A stretch of 64,000 bases of DNA, taken from the NCBI RefSeq assembly GCF_003337305.1, contig NZ_QPJO01000002.1:372001-436000 (forward strand), in the 5' to 3' direction. Under the pieces are notes generated by a model. The model had not been told where the DNA came from. It saw only the letters and a list, made by a program, of their open reading frames with translations, and did not search any database. The position numbers and the translations under genes were made by a program. Source of the stretch: Winogradskyella arenosi (GTDB lineage: Bacteria > Bacteroidota > Bacteroidia > Flavobacteriales > Flavobacteriaceae). Every line of letters begins with the position of its first letter. Within the stretch, counting starts at the first letter, position 1. Of this stretch, positions 51,509 to 58,846 are shown one piece after another.

Positions 51509-51748
51509 AAAAATGGTTTTATTTTTTTATAGGGTTAGGGATATAAATGAGCAAACAAGATACTGAAATTACCGTGTTTTTTCATCATATATCATAATAA
51601 TTTCTTGGCTATGCCATAGTCTGTAAAGTCTACGTTGAAGAAGGCGCTTTATAAATTTAACAACGGAAACAAAGCAGAGAGAAGGGCTTCTTAAACTGTG
51701 AATTAAGTTAAAAATTACAGCCCTAAAAAAGCATTGGTATTTGCTAGA

Positions 51749-52465
51749 CTAATCTATCAGCTCTACTTTTCTAATATACACATTACTTAGAGGCCAATCG
51801 CCTTCATCGGTTTTTACATTCGCAATGGCATCTATAACATCCATTCCGGAAGTTACTTCACCAAAAACGGTATAGTCGCCATCTAAATACTTAGCGCCAC
51901 CTTCGCGTTGAATAATAAAAAATTGAAAAGGAGAGGCTAGTTTATAAGCATTTTCAATTTCGCTACTTGGCATGGAAACGGCGCCTCGCTTGTGGGTATA
52001 TCCGCGTTTTGTATCTGGAGGAAGAAGGTAGTGTCCAATTTTTTGTCTTCGTTTTGCAATATTGTAATCATCACTGCTTCCGCCTTGGATCACAAAGTTT
52101 TTCACCACGCGGTAAAATTGTGTACCGTCAAAATAGTTGCGTTTGGTAAGGTAGACAAAATTGGCCCTGTGAAATTTGGTCTTATCGTAGAGTTGAATTT
52201 CAATAACCCCAAAATCAGTAGTGATTTTAACTTTGTTTTCAGAATGTGCTTTCTCGTAATCTAAGAAGAATTCCATTGCATTGGCATCGGTTAAAAGAGG
52301 AAATTCGGGTTCTTTAACTTCCTTCGTTATGGTTTTATTTTTAGAAGCTGATGAATCGTTTACTATTGGAGCCTCTTTTTTATGTTTTGAAGTTTGCTTA
52401 TCTTCACAATTCATAAGTAATAATCCCATTCCAACACATAGTGGAAATAATAATTTAACGCTCAT
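51749..52465 (-). CDS. Peptidyl-prolyl cis-trans isomerase (cyclophilin), lipoprotein
   Basis: A 238-residue cyclophilin: lipobox L-L-M-N-C (Cys20), a polar linker, then the isomerase domain (about 80-235) with G-V-I-E-I-Q-L-Y-D-K, F-D-G-T-Q-F-Y-R-V-V-K-N-F-V-I-Q-G-G (catalytic Arg), S-P-F-Q-F-F-I-I, and Y-T-V-F-G-E-V-T-S-G-M-D-V-I. Substrate proteins are periplasmic or surface; it helps protein folding there. Its start codon is only 2 bp from that of the divergent NUDIX gene. Confidence 0.9.
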   Translation of the reverse strand: MSVKLLFPLCVGMGLLLMNCEDKQTSKHKKEAPIVNDSSASKNKTITKEVKEPEFPLLTDANAMEFFLDYEKAHSENKVKITTDFGVIEIQLYDKTKFHRANFVYLTKRNYFDGTQFYRVVKNFVIQGGSSDDYNIAKRRQKIGHYLLPPDTKRGYTHKRGAVSMPSSEIENAYKLASPFQFFIIQREGGAKYLDGDYTVFGEVTSGMDVIDAIANVKTDEGDWPLSNVYIRKVELID

Positions 52466-52467
52466 AA

Positions 52468-53112
52468 ATGTTATTTAGTCGGTTTTTAGAATCTGTAGTA
52501 AAAATAAAACATCTTGAGCTTTTTGGCGAAGACTCTCACGCCAAAATGTCTCCTCCATACCGCTTAGATTTATCTGAAAAAATGAAATCAAAGTCTAAGA
52601 CCGCTAGAAAAGCAGCAGTTATGGCTTTGTTTTATCCTAAACCAGATGATGAAACGTATTTGGTTCTTATTTTACGAAAAACCTATAAAGGAGTGCATTC
52701 GGCCCAAGTAGGATTTCCGGGAGGGAAATATGAAGATGCTGATCAGGGGGATTTACAAGAAACGGCTATCCGAGAGACCGAAGAAGAAATAGGTGTCTCT
52801 AGAACTCATATTGAGGTTTTAAAAGCGATGTCTTCAATTTATATCCCGCCGAGTAACTTTATGGTTTATCCTTATGTTGGAATTTCTAAAGAATATTTAA
52901 TTTTCACAAAACAAGACGAAGAGGTCGAGGCCATTATTGAAGTCAAGCTCAGTGATTTTTTAAGCGATGATAGTGTTTTAACCGCAAGAGTACCAACGTC
53001 TTTTAATGTGGAGGTTGATGTGCCTGCATTTAATTTTAATGGACATATTGTGTGGGGCGCCACAGCAATGATGCTTGGTGAGATTAAAGACTTGTTAAAA
53101 ACCGTCCTATAA
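52468..53112 (+). CDS. NUDIX hydrolase, CoA pyrophosphatase type
   Basis: A 214-residue hydrolase predicted to cleave CoA or related nucleoside diphosphate compounds. The Nudix box runs G-G-K-Y-E-D ... E-T-A-I-R-E-T-E-E-E-I-G-V, preceded by Q-V-G-F-P-G, and the N-terminus (H-A-K-M-S-P-P-Y-R) matches the NudL/CoA-pyrophosphatase subfamily. The start at 52468 gives a family-typical N-terminus, so I keep it although its start codon lies 2 bp from that of the divergent cyclophilin gene. Confidence 0.9.
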   Translation: MLFSRFLESVVKIKHLELFGEDSHAKMSPPYRLDLSEKMKSKSKTARKAAVMALFYPKPDDETYLVLILRKTYKGVHSAQVGFPGGKYEDADQGDLQETAIRETEEEIGVSRTHIEVLKAMSSIYIPPSNFMVYPYVGISKEYLIFTKQDEEVEAIIEVKLSDFLSDDSVLTARVPTSFNVEVDVPAFNFNGHIVWGATAMMLGEIKDLLKTVL

Positions 53113-53124
53113 TTTAACATTATG

Positions 53125-53149
53125 TTTACATTTGTGTTTAAAATGTAAA
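53125..53149. promoter_or_regulatory. Inverted repeat overlapping the promoter of the acyltransferase gene
   Basis: TTTACATTT (53125-53133) and AAATGTAAA (53141-53149) form a perfect 9-bp inverted repeat with a 7-bp spacer. The left arm overlaps TACATTTG (53127-53134), a match to TAnnTTTG, placing the start point near 53141. The geometry suggests a repressor operator at the promoter; as RNA it would be a weak hairpin just before the ATG. Confidence 0.45.
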
Positions 53150-53156
53150 TCATATT

Positions 53157-53957
53157 ATGGGATTATTTAAAAGAAATCCTTTTGGACATATATTGTGGGT
53201 AAAGAAATGGTTAATTAGAGTCTTAGGGGCTTTAACGCATCGTAGATTTAGAGGTTTTAATGAACTACAGATTGAAGGTTCTGAAATTATCAAAGATTTA
53301 CCTGAAACTAACGTTCTATTTATTTCCAATCATCAAACTTATTTCGCAGATGTTATTGCGATGTTTCATGTATTTAACGCGAGTTTAAGTAACCGTGAAG
53401 ATTCTATTAAAAATATAGGATATTTATGGAATCCTAAGCTTAATGTGTATTATGTGGCCGCTAAGGAAACCATGAGGTCTGGACTTTTACCTAAAATTTT
53501 GGCTTATGTAGGGTCTATTAGTATAGAGCGTACATGGCGATCTCAAGGTAAAGATATTAACCGACAAGTAAAGATGAGTGATATTTCTAGTATTGGAAAA
53601 GCGCTTAACGACGGTTGGGTTATTACCTTTCCTCAAGGGACAACAACCCCTTTTAAACCGATTAGAAAAGGAACTGCCCATATTATAAAACGCTACAAAC
53701 CTGTAGTAGTCCCTATTGTTATTGATGGTTTTAGACGTTCTTTTGATAAAAAAGGATTACGTGTGAAGAAAAAGAATATTTTTCAAACTTTTGAAATTAA
53801 AGCACCATTAGAAATCGATTACGATAACGAGTCTATTGACAGTATTGTAGAGAAAATAGAATACGCTATTGAGCAACACCCTTCTTTCTTAAAGGTTATT
53901 CCGCAAGATGTTTTAGAAGAAAATGAGCGTTTAAATCAGGAATTAAGAGATATGTAA
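53157..53957 (+). CDS. Lysophospholipid acyltransferase, PlsC-like
   Basis: A 266-residue membrane-associated acyltransferase of the PlsC superfamily, likely adding an acyl chain to a lysophospholipid or glycerol-phosphate. The catalytic motif reads S-N-H59-Q-T-Y-F-A-D65: an H-x5-D spacing, where the classical motif is H-x4-D. Motif III is F-P-Q-G-T-T-T where F-P-E-G-T is usual. V-V-P-I-V-I-D-G-F is the later motif. It is the neighbour of a CoA-pyrophosphatase, both linked to acyl-CoA chemistry. Substrate unknown. Confidence 0.85.
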   Translation: MGLFKRNPFGHILWVKKWLIRVLGALTHRRFRGFNELQIEGSEIIKDLPETNVLFISNHQTYFADVIAMFHVFNASLSNREDSIKNIGYLWNPKLNVYYVAAKETMRSGLLPKILAYVGSISIERTWRSQGKDINRQVKMSDISSIGKALNDGWVITFPQGTTTPFKPIRKGTAHIIKRYKPVVVPIVIDGFRRSFDKKGLRVKKKNIFQTFEIKAPLEIDYDNESIDSIVEKIEYAIEQHPSFLKVIPQDVLEENERLNQELRDM

Positions 53958-54075
53958 AAAAACTCTTAAAGGTTTATGGCTGAAATGAGACCTGTGTTTT
54001 TAGATGATAATCTAAGGCTAAGCCTCTAATGGGTTGTCTTGTGAATTCATAAAAAAAATACGACGTGAACGATAA

Positions 54076-54563
54076 CATCAGAACATCAGAATAGCGTTAA
54101 GTCTATTATTTGCACTGATCATTTTGGTTTTTAAGCATTTAATACTTGCTGATGTTCTGGCGACGATTATCATTTTAACGATATTGATATCCTAAAATAT
54201 AGTCGCATTAGAACCACTAAATCTGTTTTAATCTATTACTTATCCTGGATTTTGATTTCAGGATTTGTGATTTACATAAGGCACGTAAGCCTAGTATTCT
54301 GGTCTCCATTAATTATTATTTTCCTTATTAAAATTTCGATTCTCCTTTTATCCTATTTTAGGTATAGAAGACTTTACGTGACTAAAACAAGTTTAGGTTA
54401 TCTGTGGCTAACAAGTTTAGTTCTTTATTTATCGGAACTTATCTCGAATTCTACACATGGATTTGGAGCACTATGCTTAAATCTAGCAGTCATTTCTGCA
54501 ATTGAAAGTGTGGTGATCCTTATATTTCAAAAAAACAAGTCGCTTACCAACCAAGTATTATAA
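54076..54563 (+). pseudogene. Decayed CDP-alcohol phosphatidyltransferase-like gene
   Basis: Two reading frames appear to continue one protein. The first (54076-54195, no start codon) reads N-I-R-I-A-L-S-L-L-F-A, L-I-L-A-D-V-L-A-T and ends I-L-I-S at a TAA. The second, shifted (from about 54186 to 54563), has D-I-L-K-Y-S-R-I-R-T-T, then P-L-I-I-I-F-L-I-K-I-S and S-A-I-E-S-V-V-I-L-I-F. This matches the layout of membrane CDP-alcohol phosphatidyltransferases, where S-D-x-x-D-G-x-x-A-R should lie at the junction, but that catalytic motif is destroyed. There is no start codon, and a frameshift is present. A real short 103-residue protein starting at TTG 54252 is the alternative, less likely. Confidence 0.45.
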
Positions 54564-54944
54564 ATACTATTACCTGCAACAACTTACACAACAAATAACG
54601 CGTGTTGTGCTTGTATGAAAATTTCTTCGGAATTACTTCTCCTTCGATTCTTTTTTGATAAATTAGTTCCCTAACTACGAGACTAATTTATACCAATTGT
54701 TAGCAATTGTATAGAAAACAGAAGCGCAAGTAAGAACAGAGTTATCCAAAATGGGGTGGCATAAACCCAAGACCAAGTCGAAGTATTTGAATTCTTAGGC
54801 GCATTTCAAGACGCAACAGAATTTAGACGAATGGAATAATATACCACTAGTCTCAACGGTGTTATACGTAAACGGCTTATAGCTTCAATCCAAAACCATT
54901 CAGTTTACCGCGTGTTCTATAACGGTTATAAAATGTCTAAGCGG
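54564..54944. other. Non-coding, probably eroded stretch
   Basis: No gene is supported in these 381 bases. It holds a small inverted repeat (CAATTG-TTAG-CAATTG, near 54694) and codon-like fragments interrupted by stops in every frame. With the adjoining pseudogene it forms about 1 kb of decaying DNA. Confidence 0.4.
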
Positions 54945-55577
54945 TTATACTTCAAGCTTTTTTAACTCATTGTAATTTCTATTTAAACGCTTAATAAGAA
55001 TACCGTAGATTAACTTATAGAACAACCATATAAATCCTAAAAACAAACCTGTAATTCCTAAAGTAATTAAAAGGATTACGGCTATTTGAGATGTAGAGGC
55101 CGCACTAAGTTTTTCGTAAAGCTCTGGGTGGTTGCTAATAGAAAAGGCTAGTGACACCGGAATACTAATAAAGGCAATAAGAAGATTATAGAGCACGTAG
55201 TATTTAATTATTTTCCGAGTCTTCAAAATACTTTCCATTAACTTTTTCGCATTATCCGTCACCGAGATGGCTTTATGAGCACTCCATAATAGGTATACAA
55301 ATAAAATGATAACCGCATAACTTAAGATGTTTAAGCCAATGTAAACCCAGCTATGACTCATCTCTTCAAGTTGTGCCTTCATCTGATCGGAAAGGACCAG
55401 AGGTAGAAAATTAATTAAAATCCAAAACACCAATTCTGCCATACTGATGTAGAAAAGCGTTTTTACAATATTTGAGGACTTCTTATGACTCATTTCATAG
55501 ATATCATGATCTGAGAAGGTCTTATAGGTGTCGTTGGATTTTTTCCAATCCTTTTTTAATAATTCTAATTCATCCAT
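54945..55577 (-). CDS. Membrane protein partner of ECF sigma factor
   Basis: A 210-residue protein with a short cytoplasmic N-terminus (L-E-L-L-K-K-D-W-K-K), four transmembrane helices (about 41-62, 77-100, 125-148, 168-195) and a basic tail. It starts 4 bp after the stop of an ECF sigma factor gene, the normal position of an anti-sigma factor. The N-terminal about 40 residues could hold the sigma-binding part, but I see no zinc HxxxCxxC motif and no known anti-sigma domain. The anti-sigma role is inferred from position only. Confidence 0.65.
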   Translation of the reverse strand: MDELELLKKDWKKSNDTYKTFSDHDIYEMSHKKSSNIVKTLFYISMAELVFWILINFLPLVLSDQMKAQLEEMSHSWVYIGLNILSYAVIILFVYLLWSAHKAISVTDNAKKLMESILKTRKIIKYYVLYNLLIAFISIPVSLAFSISNHPELYEKLSAASTSQIAVILLITLGITGLFLGFIWLFYKLIYGILIKRLNRNYNELKKLEV

Positions 55578-55581
55578 AATC

Positions 55582-56076
55582 TTACGGATTTAGTATGGTT
55601 CTTAATTTCTTTTTCACACGATTCATTTTCACTCTTGCATTGACTTCCGTAATACCTAATGTCGCGCTAATTTCCTTGTAATCTTTGTCTTCTAAATACA
55701 AAAATACCAAGGCTTTTTCAATATCATTGAGTTGATGTACAGCTTGATATAATAATTTTAACTGTTGTTCTTCTGTGTCATCGTACTCTTCAGCCTTAAT
55801 TTTAAATTCTACACTGTCAAATTCTTGCGTATTAATTCGACGTTTCGATTTTCTATATAATGTAATGGCTGTATTTAGGCCAACACGGTACATCCATGTA
55901 CTAAATTTTGCCTCACCTCTAAATTTAGGGTAAGCACGCCATAATTGGATGGTAATTTCTTGGAACAAATCGTTATGCGCATCAACATTGTTGGTGTACA
56001 ATCGGCACACTTTATGGACAATGTTTTGATGTTTTTGCAATTGTTCTACAAAACTATGTTCTAGTTCTTTGTTCAA
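55582..56076 (-). CDS. ECF-type RNA polymerase sigma factor
   Basis: A 164-residue sigma-70 family factor. Region 2 shows N-V-D-A-H-N-D-L-F-Q-E-I-T-I-Q-L-W and the F-S-T-W-M-Y-R-V-G-L-N-T promoter-melting part. Region 4 shows L-E-D-K-D-Y-K-E-I-S-A-T-L-G-I-T-E-V-N-A-R-V as helix-turn-helix. Regions 1.2 and 3 are missing, as for ECF sigma factors. Coupled with the membrane protein 4 bp downstream. Targets unknown. Confidence 0.93.
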   Translation of the reverse strand: MNKELEHSFVEQLQKHQNIVHKVCRLYTNNVDAHNDLFQEITIQLWRAYPKFRGEAKFSTWMYRVGLNTAITLYRKSKRRINTQEFDSVEFKIKAEEYDDTEEQQLKLLYQAVHQLNDIEKALVFLYLEDKDYKEISATLGITEVNARVKMNRVKKKLRTILNP

Positions 56077-56389
56077 TTGATATAGTCGGTTGGTTAACCC
56101 ATTAGTAGAAGAAGTTCAAGGTTTGTTACAAAAAAATAAAAATATTCTCTATTAAAATTATGTTTTACAATGAGCGACTCCATTTTAGGGTCTATTTGTA
56201 GCATTACCGGCTTATTTTTTATTGTCCTATTGTGATTTTAAATCATAAAAATTATTAAATTTTTAATATTCATAGTTAATTTTAAAGGTCTTTGTTATTT
56301 TTTATTCATTTCTATCATTTGCTTAGGCTTTACGCGGATTTCGAGGAGTTAATTTGTACTTTTATATCCCTAATTACAAGTCCTATTTT
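56077..56389. other. Non-coding divergent region between the sigma factor and NADH dehydrogenase genes
   Basis: No coding sequence is supported. It has a TTAATTTG element (56349-56356), one base from TAnnTTTG, that would give a leader of about 27 nt for the ATG at 56390. Confidence 0.45.
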
Positions 56390-57661
56390 ATGAATATTCC
56401 TCAGTCTAATCTACCAAGAGTTGTCATCATCGGTGGTGGCTTTGCTGGTATTAATTTAGTAAAAAGTCTCGCAAAGAAAAATGTTCAGGTTGTTCTTATC
56501 GATAAACGCAACTACCATACATTTCAACCGTTATTATATCAAGTTTCAAGCTCTGGATTGGAGCCTGATTCTATCGCTTATCCCTTACGAAAGATTATAA
56601 AAAAATACGATACGATGTTTTTTCGTTTGGCTGAGGTGGAGCAAATTTTACCTGAAAAAAATGAAATTATTACGTCTATAGGGAATTTGTCCTATGATTA
56701 CCTCGTGGTAGCTACCGGAACGCGTACCAATTATTTTGGTAATAAGGCCATTGAGTCTTCAAGTATGCCAATGAAGACTGTACCTCAAGCCTTAAACATA
56801 AGAAGTCTTATTTTACAGAATTTCGAAAAAGCAGCTATTGCAGATTCTAAAGAAGAACGCGAAGCTTATTTAAATTTTGTGATTGTAGGGGCCGGACCTA
56901 CCGGTGTAGAACTTGCGGGTGCCATTGCCGAACTTAAAAATAATATTTTACCTCGGGATTATCACGATTTAAATCCTGATGATATGCACATTCATTTGCT
57001 AGAAGGTTCGCCTCGTGTTTTGCCACCAATGAGTGAAAATGCCTCTAAAAAAGCACAGAAATTTTTAGAGCGTTTAGGGGTTAATGTACAGTGTAATACC
57101 ATTGTAAAACATTACGACGGCTTAACAGTAACTACCGATTCTGGTGTGGTGATGAAATCCGAAACCTTAATTTGGGCGGCTGGTGTCACTGGTGCGCCTG
57201 TACAAGGTTTAAAAGTCGAAGCTGTAATGGATAGAATCAACCGCTATAATGTGAATAGATTTAATCAGGTGGAAGGCTATACCAATATTTTTGCCTTGGG
57301 TGATATTGCCTTAATGCCTACAGAAGCCTATCCTAAAGGACATCCTCAGGTGGCACAGCCTGCTATTCAACAAGGGAAATTATTAGGTAAAAATTTGGTG
57401 CGTTTGTTAGAGAACAAACCTATGAAACCGTTTAAATATAGAGATAAGGGGTCTATGGCAACCATTGGAAGAAATAAGGCTGTTGTAGATTTAAAACACT
57501 ATAAATTTGGAGGATTCTTCGCTTGGTTTATATGGATGTTTGTTCACTTAATGTCTCTCGTTGGATTTAGAAATAGGGTTATTGTCCTTTTTAACTGGAG
57601 TTATAACTATATTAATTTTGATAAAGCGGCCCGTTTAATTATACGACCTTATAAAAAGTAA
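56390..57661 (+). CDS. ndh: NAD(P)/FAD-dependent oxidoreductase, type II NADH dehydrogenase
   Basis: A 423-residue flavoprotein that probably oxidises NADH and reduces quinone at the membrane without pumping protons. The FAD motif I-G-G-G-F-A-G-I-N is at the N-terminus, the NADH motif V-G-A-G-P-T-G-V-E-L in the middle, and F-A-L-G-D-I-A marks the second FAD contact. Q-P-A-I-Q-Q-G-K lies near the quinone site. A hydrophobic C-terminal segment (F-F-A-W-F-I-W-M-F-V-H-L) provides membrane binding. I chose ATG 56390 over TTG 56354 because of the promoter position and the family start. Confidence 0.9.
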   Translation: MNIPQSNLPRVVIIGGGFAGINLVKSLAKKNVQVVLIDKRNYHTFQPLLYQVSSSGLEPDSIAYPLRKIIKKYDTMFFRLAEVEQILPEKNEIITSIGNLSYDYLVVATGTRTNYFGNKAIESSSMPMKTVPQALNIRSLILQNFEKAAIADSKEEREAYLNFVIVGAGPTGVELAGAIAELKNNILPRDYHDLNPDDMHIHLLEGSPRVLPPMSENASKKAQKFLERLGVNVQCNTIVKHYDGLTVTTDSGVVMKSETLIWAAGVTGAPVQGLKVEAVMDRINRYNVNRFNQVEGYTNIFALGDIALMPTEAYPKGHPQVAQPAIQQGKLLGKNLVRLLENKPMKPFKYRDKGSMATIGRNKAVVDLKHYKFGGFFAWFIWMFVHLMSLVGFRNRVIVLFNWSYNYINFDKAARLIIRPYKK

Positions 57662-57685
57662 TTGATTTACGTTAAAGGCTAGTAA

Positions 57686-57719
57686 ACAAAGGATTCTTTT
57701 TTAGAATCCTTTGTTTTTA
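57686..57719 (+). terminator. Terminator of the NADH dehydrogenase gene
   Basis: A perfect 12-bp stem (ACAAAGGATTCT, 57686-57697, with 57703-57714) with a 5-nt loop and T-rich tail. Confidence 0.85.
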
Positions 57720-57856
57720 TGTGATTTTGTTGCTGAATTGTAAACTTTAAGTAGGAATTGTTGCGTATTTGTCGTATCTTATAGTGTGTTTTAGGACGAA
57801 TAACTATAAGGAAATAGGATAAGCACTTTCACTTTCCTATTTGAAATGGAATCATC

Positions 57857-58591
57857 ATGCAAATCAAAAAAAACATAAAAGCCAATGTCGGGAGAAATAG
57901 TAGCTTGTATTTCGCGGTAGGCTTAAATGTGATGCTTGCCTTAACTTATTTAGGCCTTGAGCATAAGACCTATAATAAGACCACAACTAAAGTGGAGACC
58001 TTAATGGTAGAGGCGCAAATTGAAGAGGATATTCCTATTACACGGATTGAAATTTCACCTCCTCCGCCGTCACCACCACCGCAACAGACCATTTCTGAAG
58101 TCATTACACTTGTTGAAGATACTGCTGAAGTTGAAGAAACATTTATTGAAAGTACAGAAATAGGACAAGATGATGTAATTGGAGATCCTGCAGTGGTCCG
58201 TGTAGAAGAGGTAGAAGTTATAGAGGTGGAGGAAGAGGTTGAAGTTCCCTTTGCTGTCATTGAAAAAGTACCTCAGTTTCCGGGGTGTACCGGAACAAAT
58301 GAAGCGTTAAAGGCTTGTTTTCAAAGTAAAATGCAAGCCCATATTCTTAAGAATTTTAGATATCCAGAAATTGCTTCAGAGCTAAACATGCAAGGCCGAG
58401 TGTTTGTAACCTACTTAATTGACGAACAAGGTGAGGTCACTAAAATTAAAAGTCGTGGCCCAGACCCAATTTTAGAGGAGGAGGCTGAGCGGATTATTAA
58501 ATTACTACCTAAAATGATACCCGGTAAGCAACGTAACGTTCCTGTTAGAGTACCTTATAGTATTCCTATAACCTTTAAGCTTCAGGGGTAG
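57857..58591 (+). CDS. tonB: Energy transducer TonB, copy 1
   Basis: A 244-residue TonB protein: a short cytoplasmic N-terminus (V-G-R-N-S-S-L-Y-F), one transmembrane helix (about 20-35), a proline-rich stretch (S-P-P-P-P-S-P-P-P), an acidic linker rich in E and V, and a C-terminal TonB domain (about 135-243) with V-P-Q-F-P-G-C, L-K-N-F-R-Y-P and G-R-V-F-V-T-Y-L-I-D. It transmits proton-motive force from ExbB/D to outer-membrane receptors. It shares its full layout with the copy at 61088-61816. Confidence 0.92.
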   Translation: MQIKKNIKANVGRNSSLYFAVGLNVMLALTYLGLEHKTYNKTTTKVETLMVEAQIEEDIPITRIEISPPPPSPPPQQTISEVITLVEDTAEVEETFIESTEIGQDDVIGDPAVVRVEEVEVIEVEEEVEVPFAVIEKVPQFPGCTGTNEALKACFQSKMQAHILKNFRYPEIASELNMQGRVFVTYLIDEQGEVTKIKSRGPDPILEEEAERIIKLLPKMIPGKQRNVPVRVPYSIPITFKLQG

Positions 58592-58636
58592 GACCTGTGA
58601 GTCGTTATTGCTGCTCATAGACTTAACGCAATTTAT

Positions 58637-58661
58637 AAAATCCCATTTATGGGATTTTTTT
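58637..58661 (+). terminator. Terminator of the first TonB gene
   Basis: AAAATCCCAT (58637-58646) and ATGGGATTTT (58649-58658) form a 10-bp stem followed by T. The same core (AAAATCCCA) ends the second TonB gene. Confidence 0.75.
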
Positions 58662-58765
58662 CGTATAAAACCAAGATTATAACAAATCAATCCTATCAGG
58701 CTTAAACAGCTTTTCTGATAGACTCTCAATTCATCATTCATTTTTAACAATTCAGTTTATATCTA

Positions 58766-58796
58766 TTTGACTGCCTTAGGGGCATTCTCATATTTG
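58766..58796 (+). promoter_or_regulatory. Promoter of the TonB-dependent receptor gene
   Basis: TTTG (58766-58769), a 19-bp spacer and CATATTTG (58789-58796), one base from TAnnTTTG, with a leader of about 45 nt. Confidence 0.45.
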
Positions 58797-58846
58797 CCTT
58801 GTTAATGGATTGGAAACTTAAAATTCCATCCTAAAATAAAACAATT

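Noticed and set aside
58505..58750. 81-codon minus-strand frame after the first TonB gene
   Set aside because: Antisense to the TonB C-terminus and its terminator; no conserved feature.
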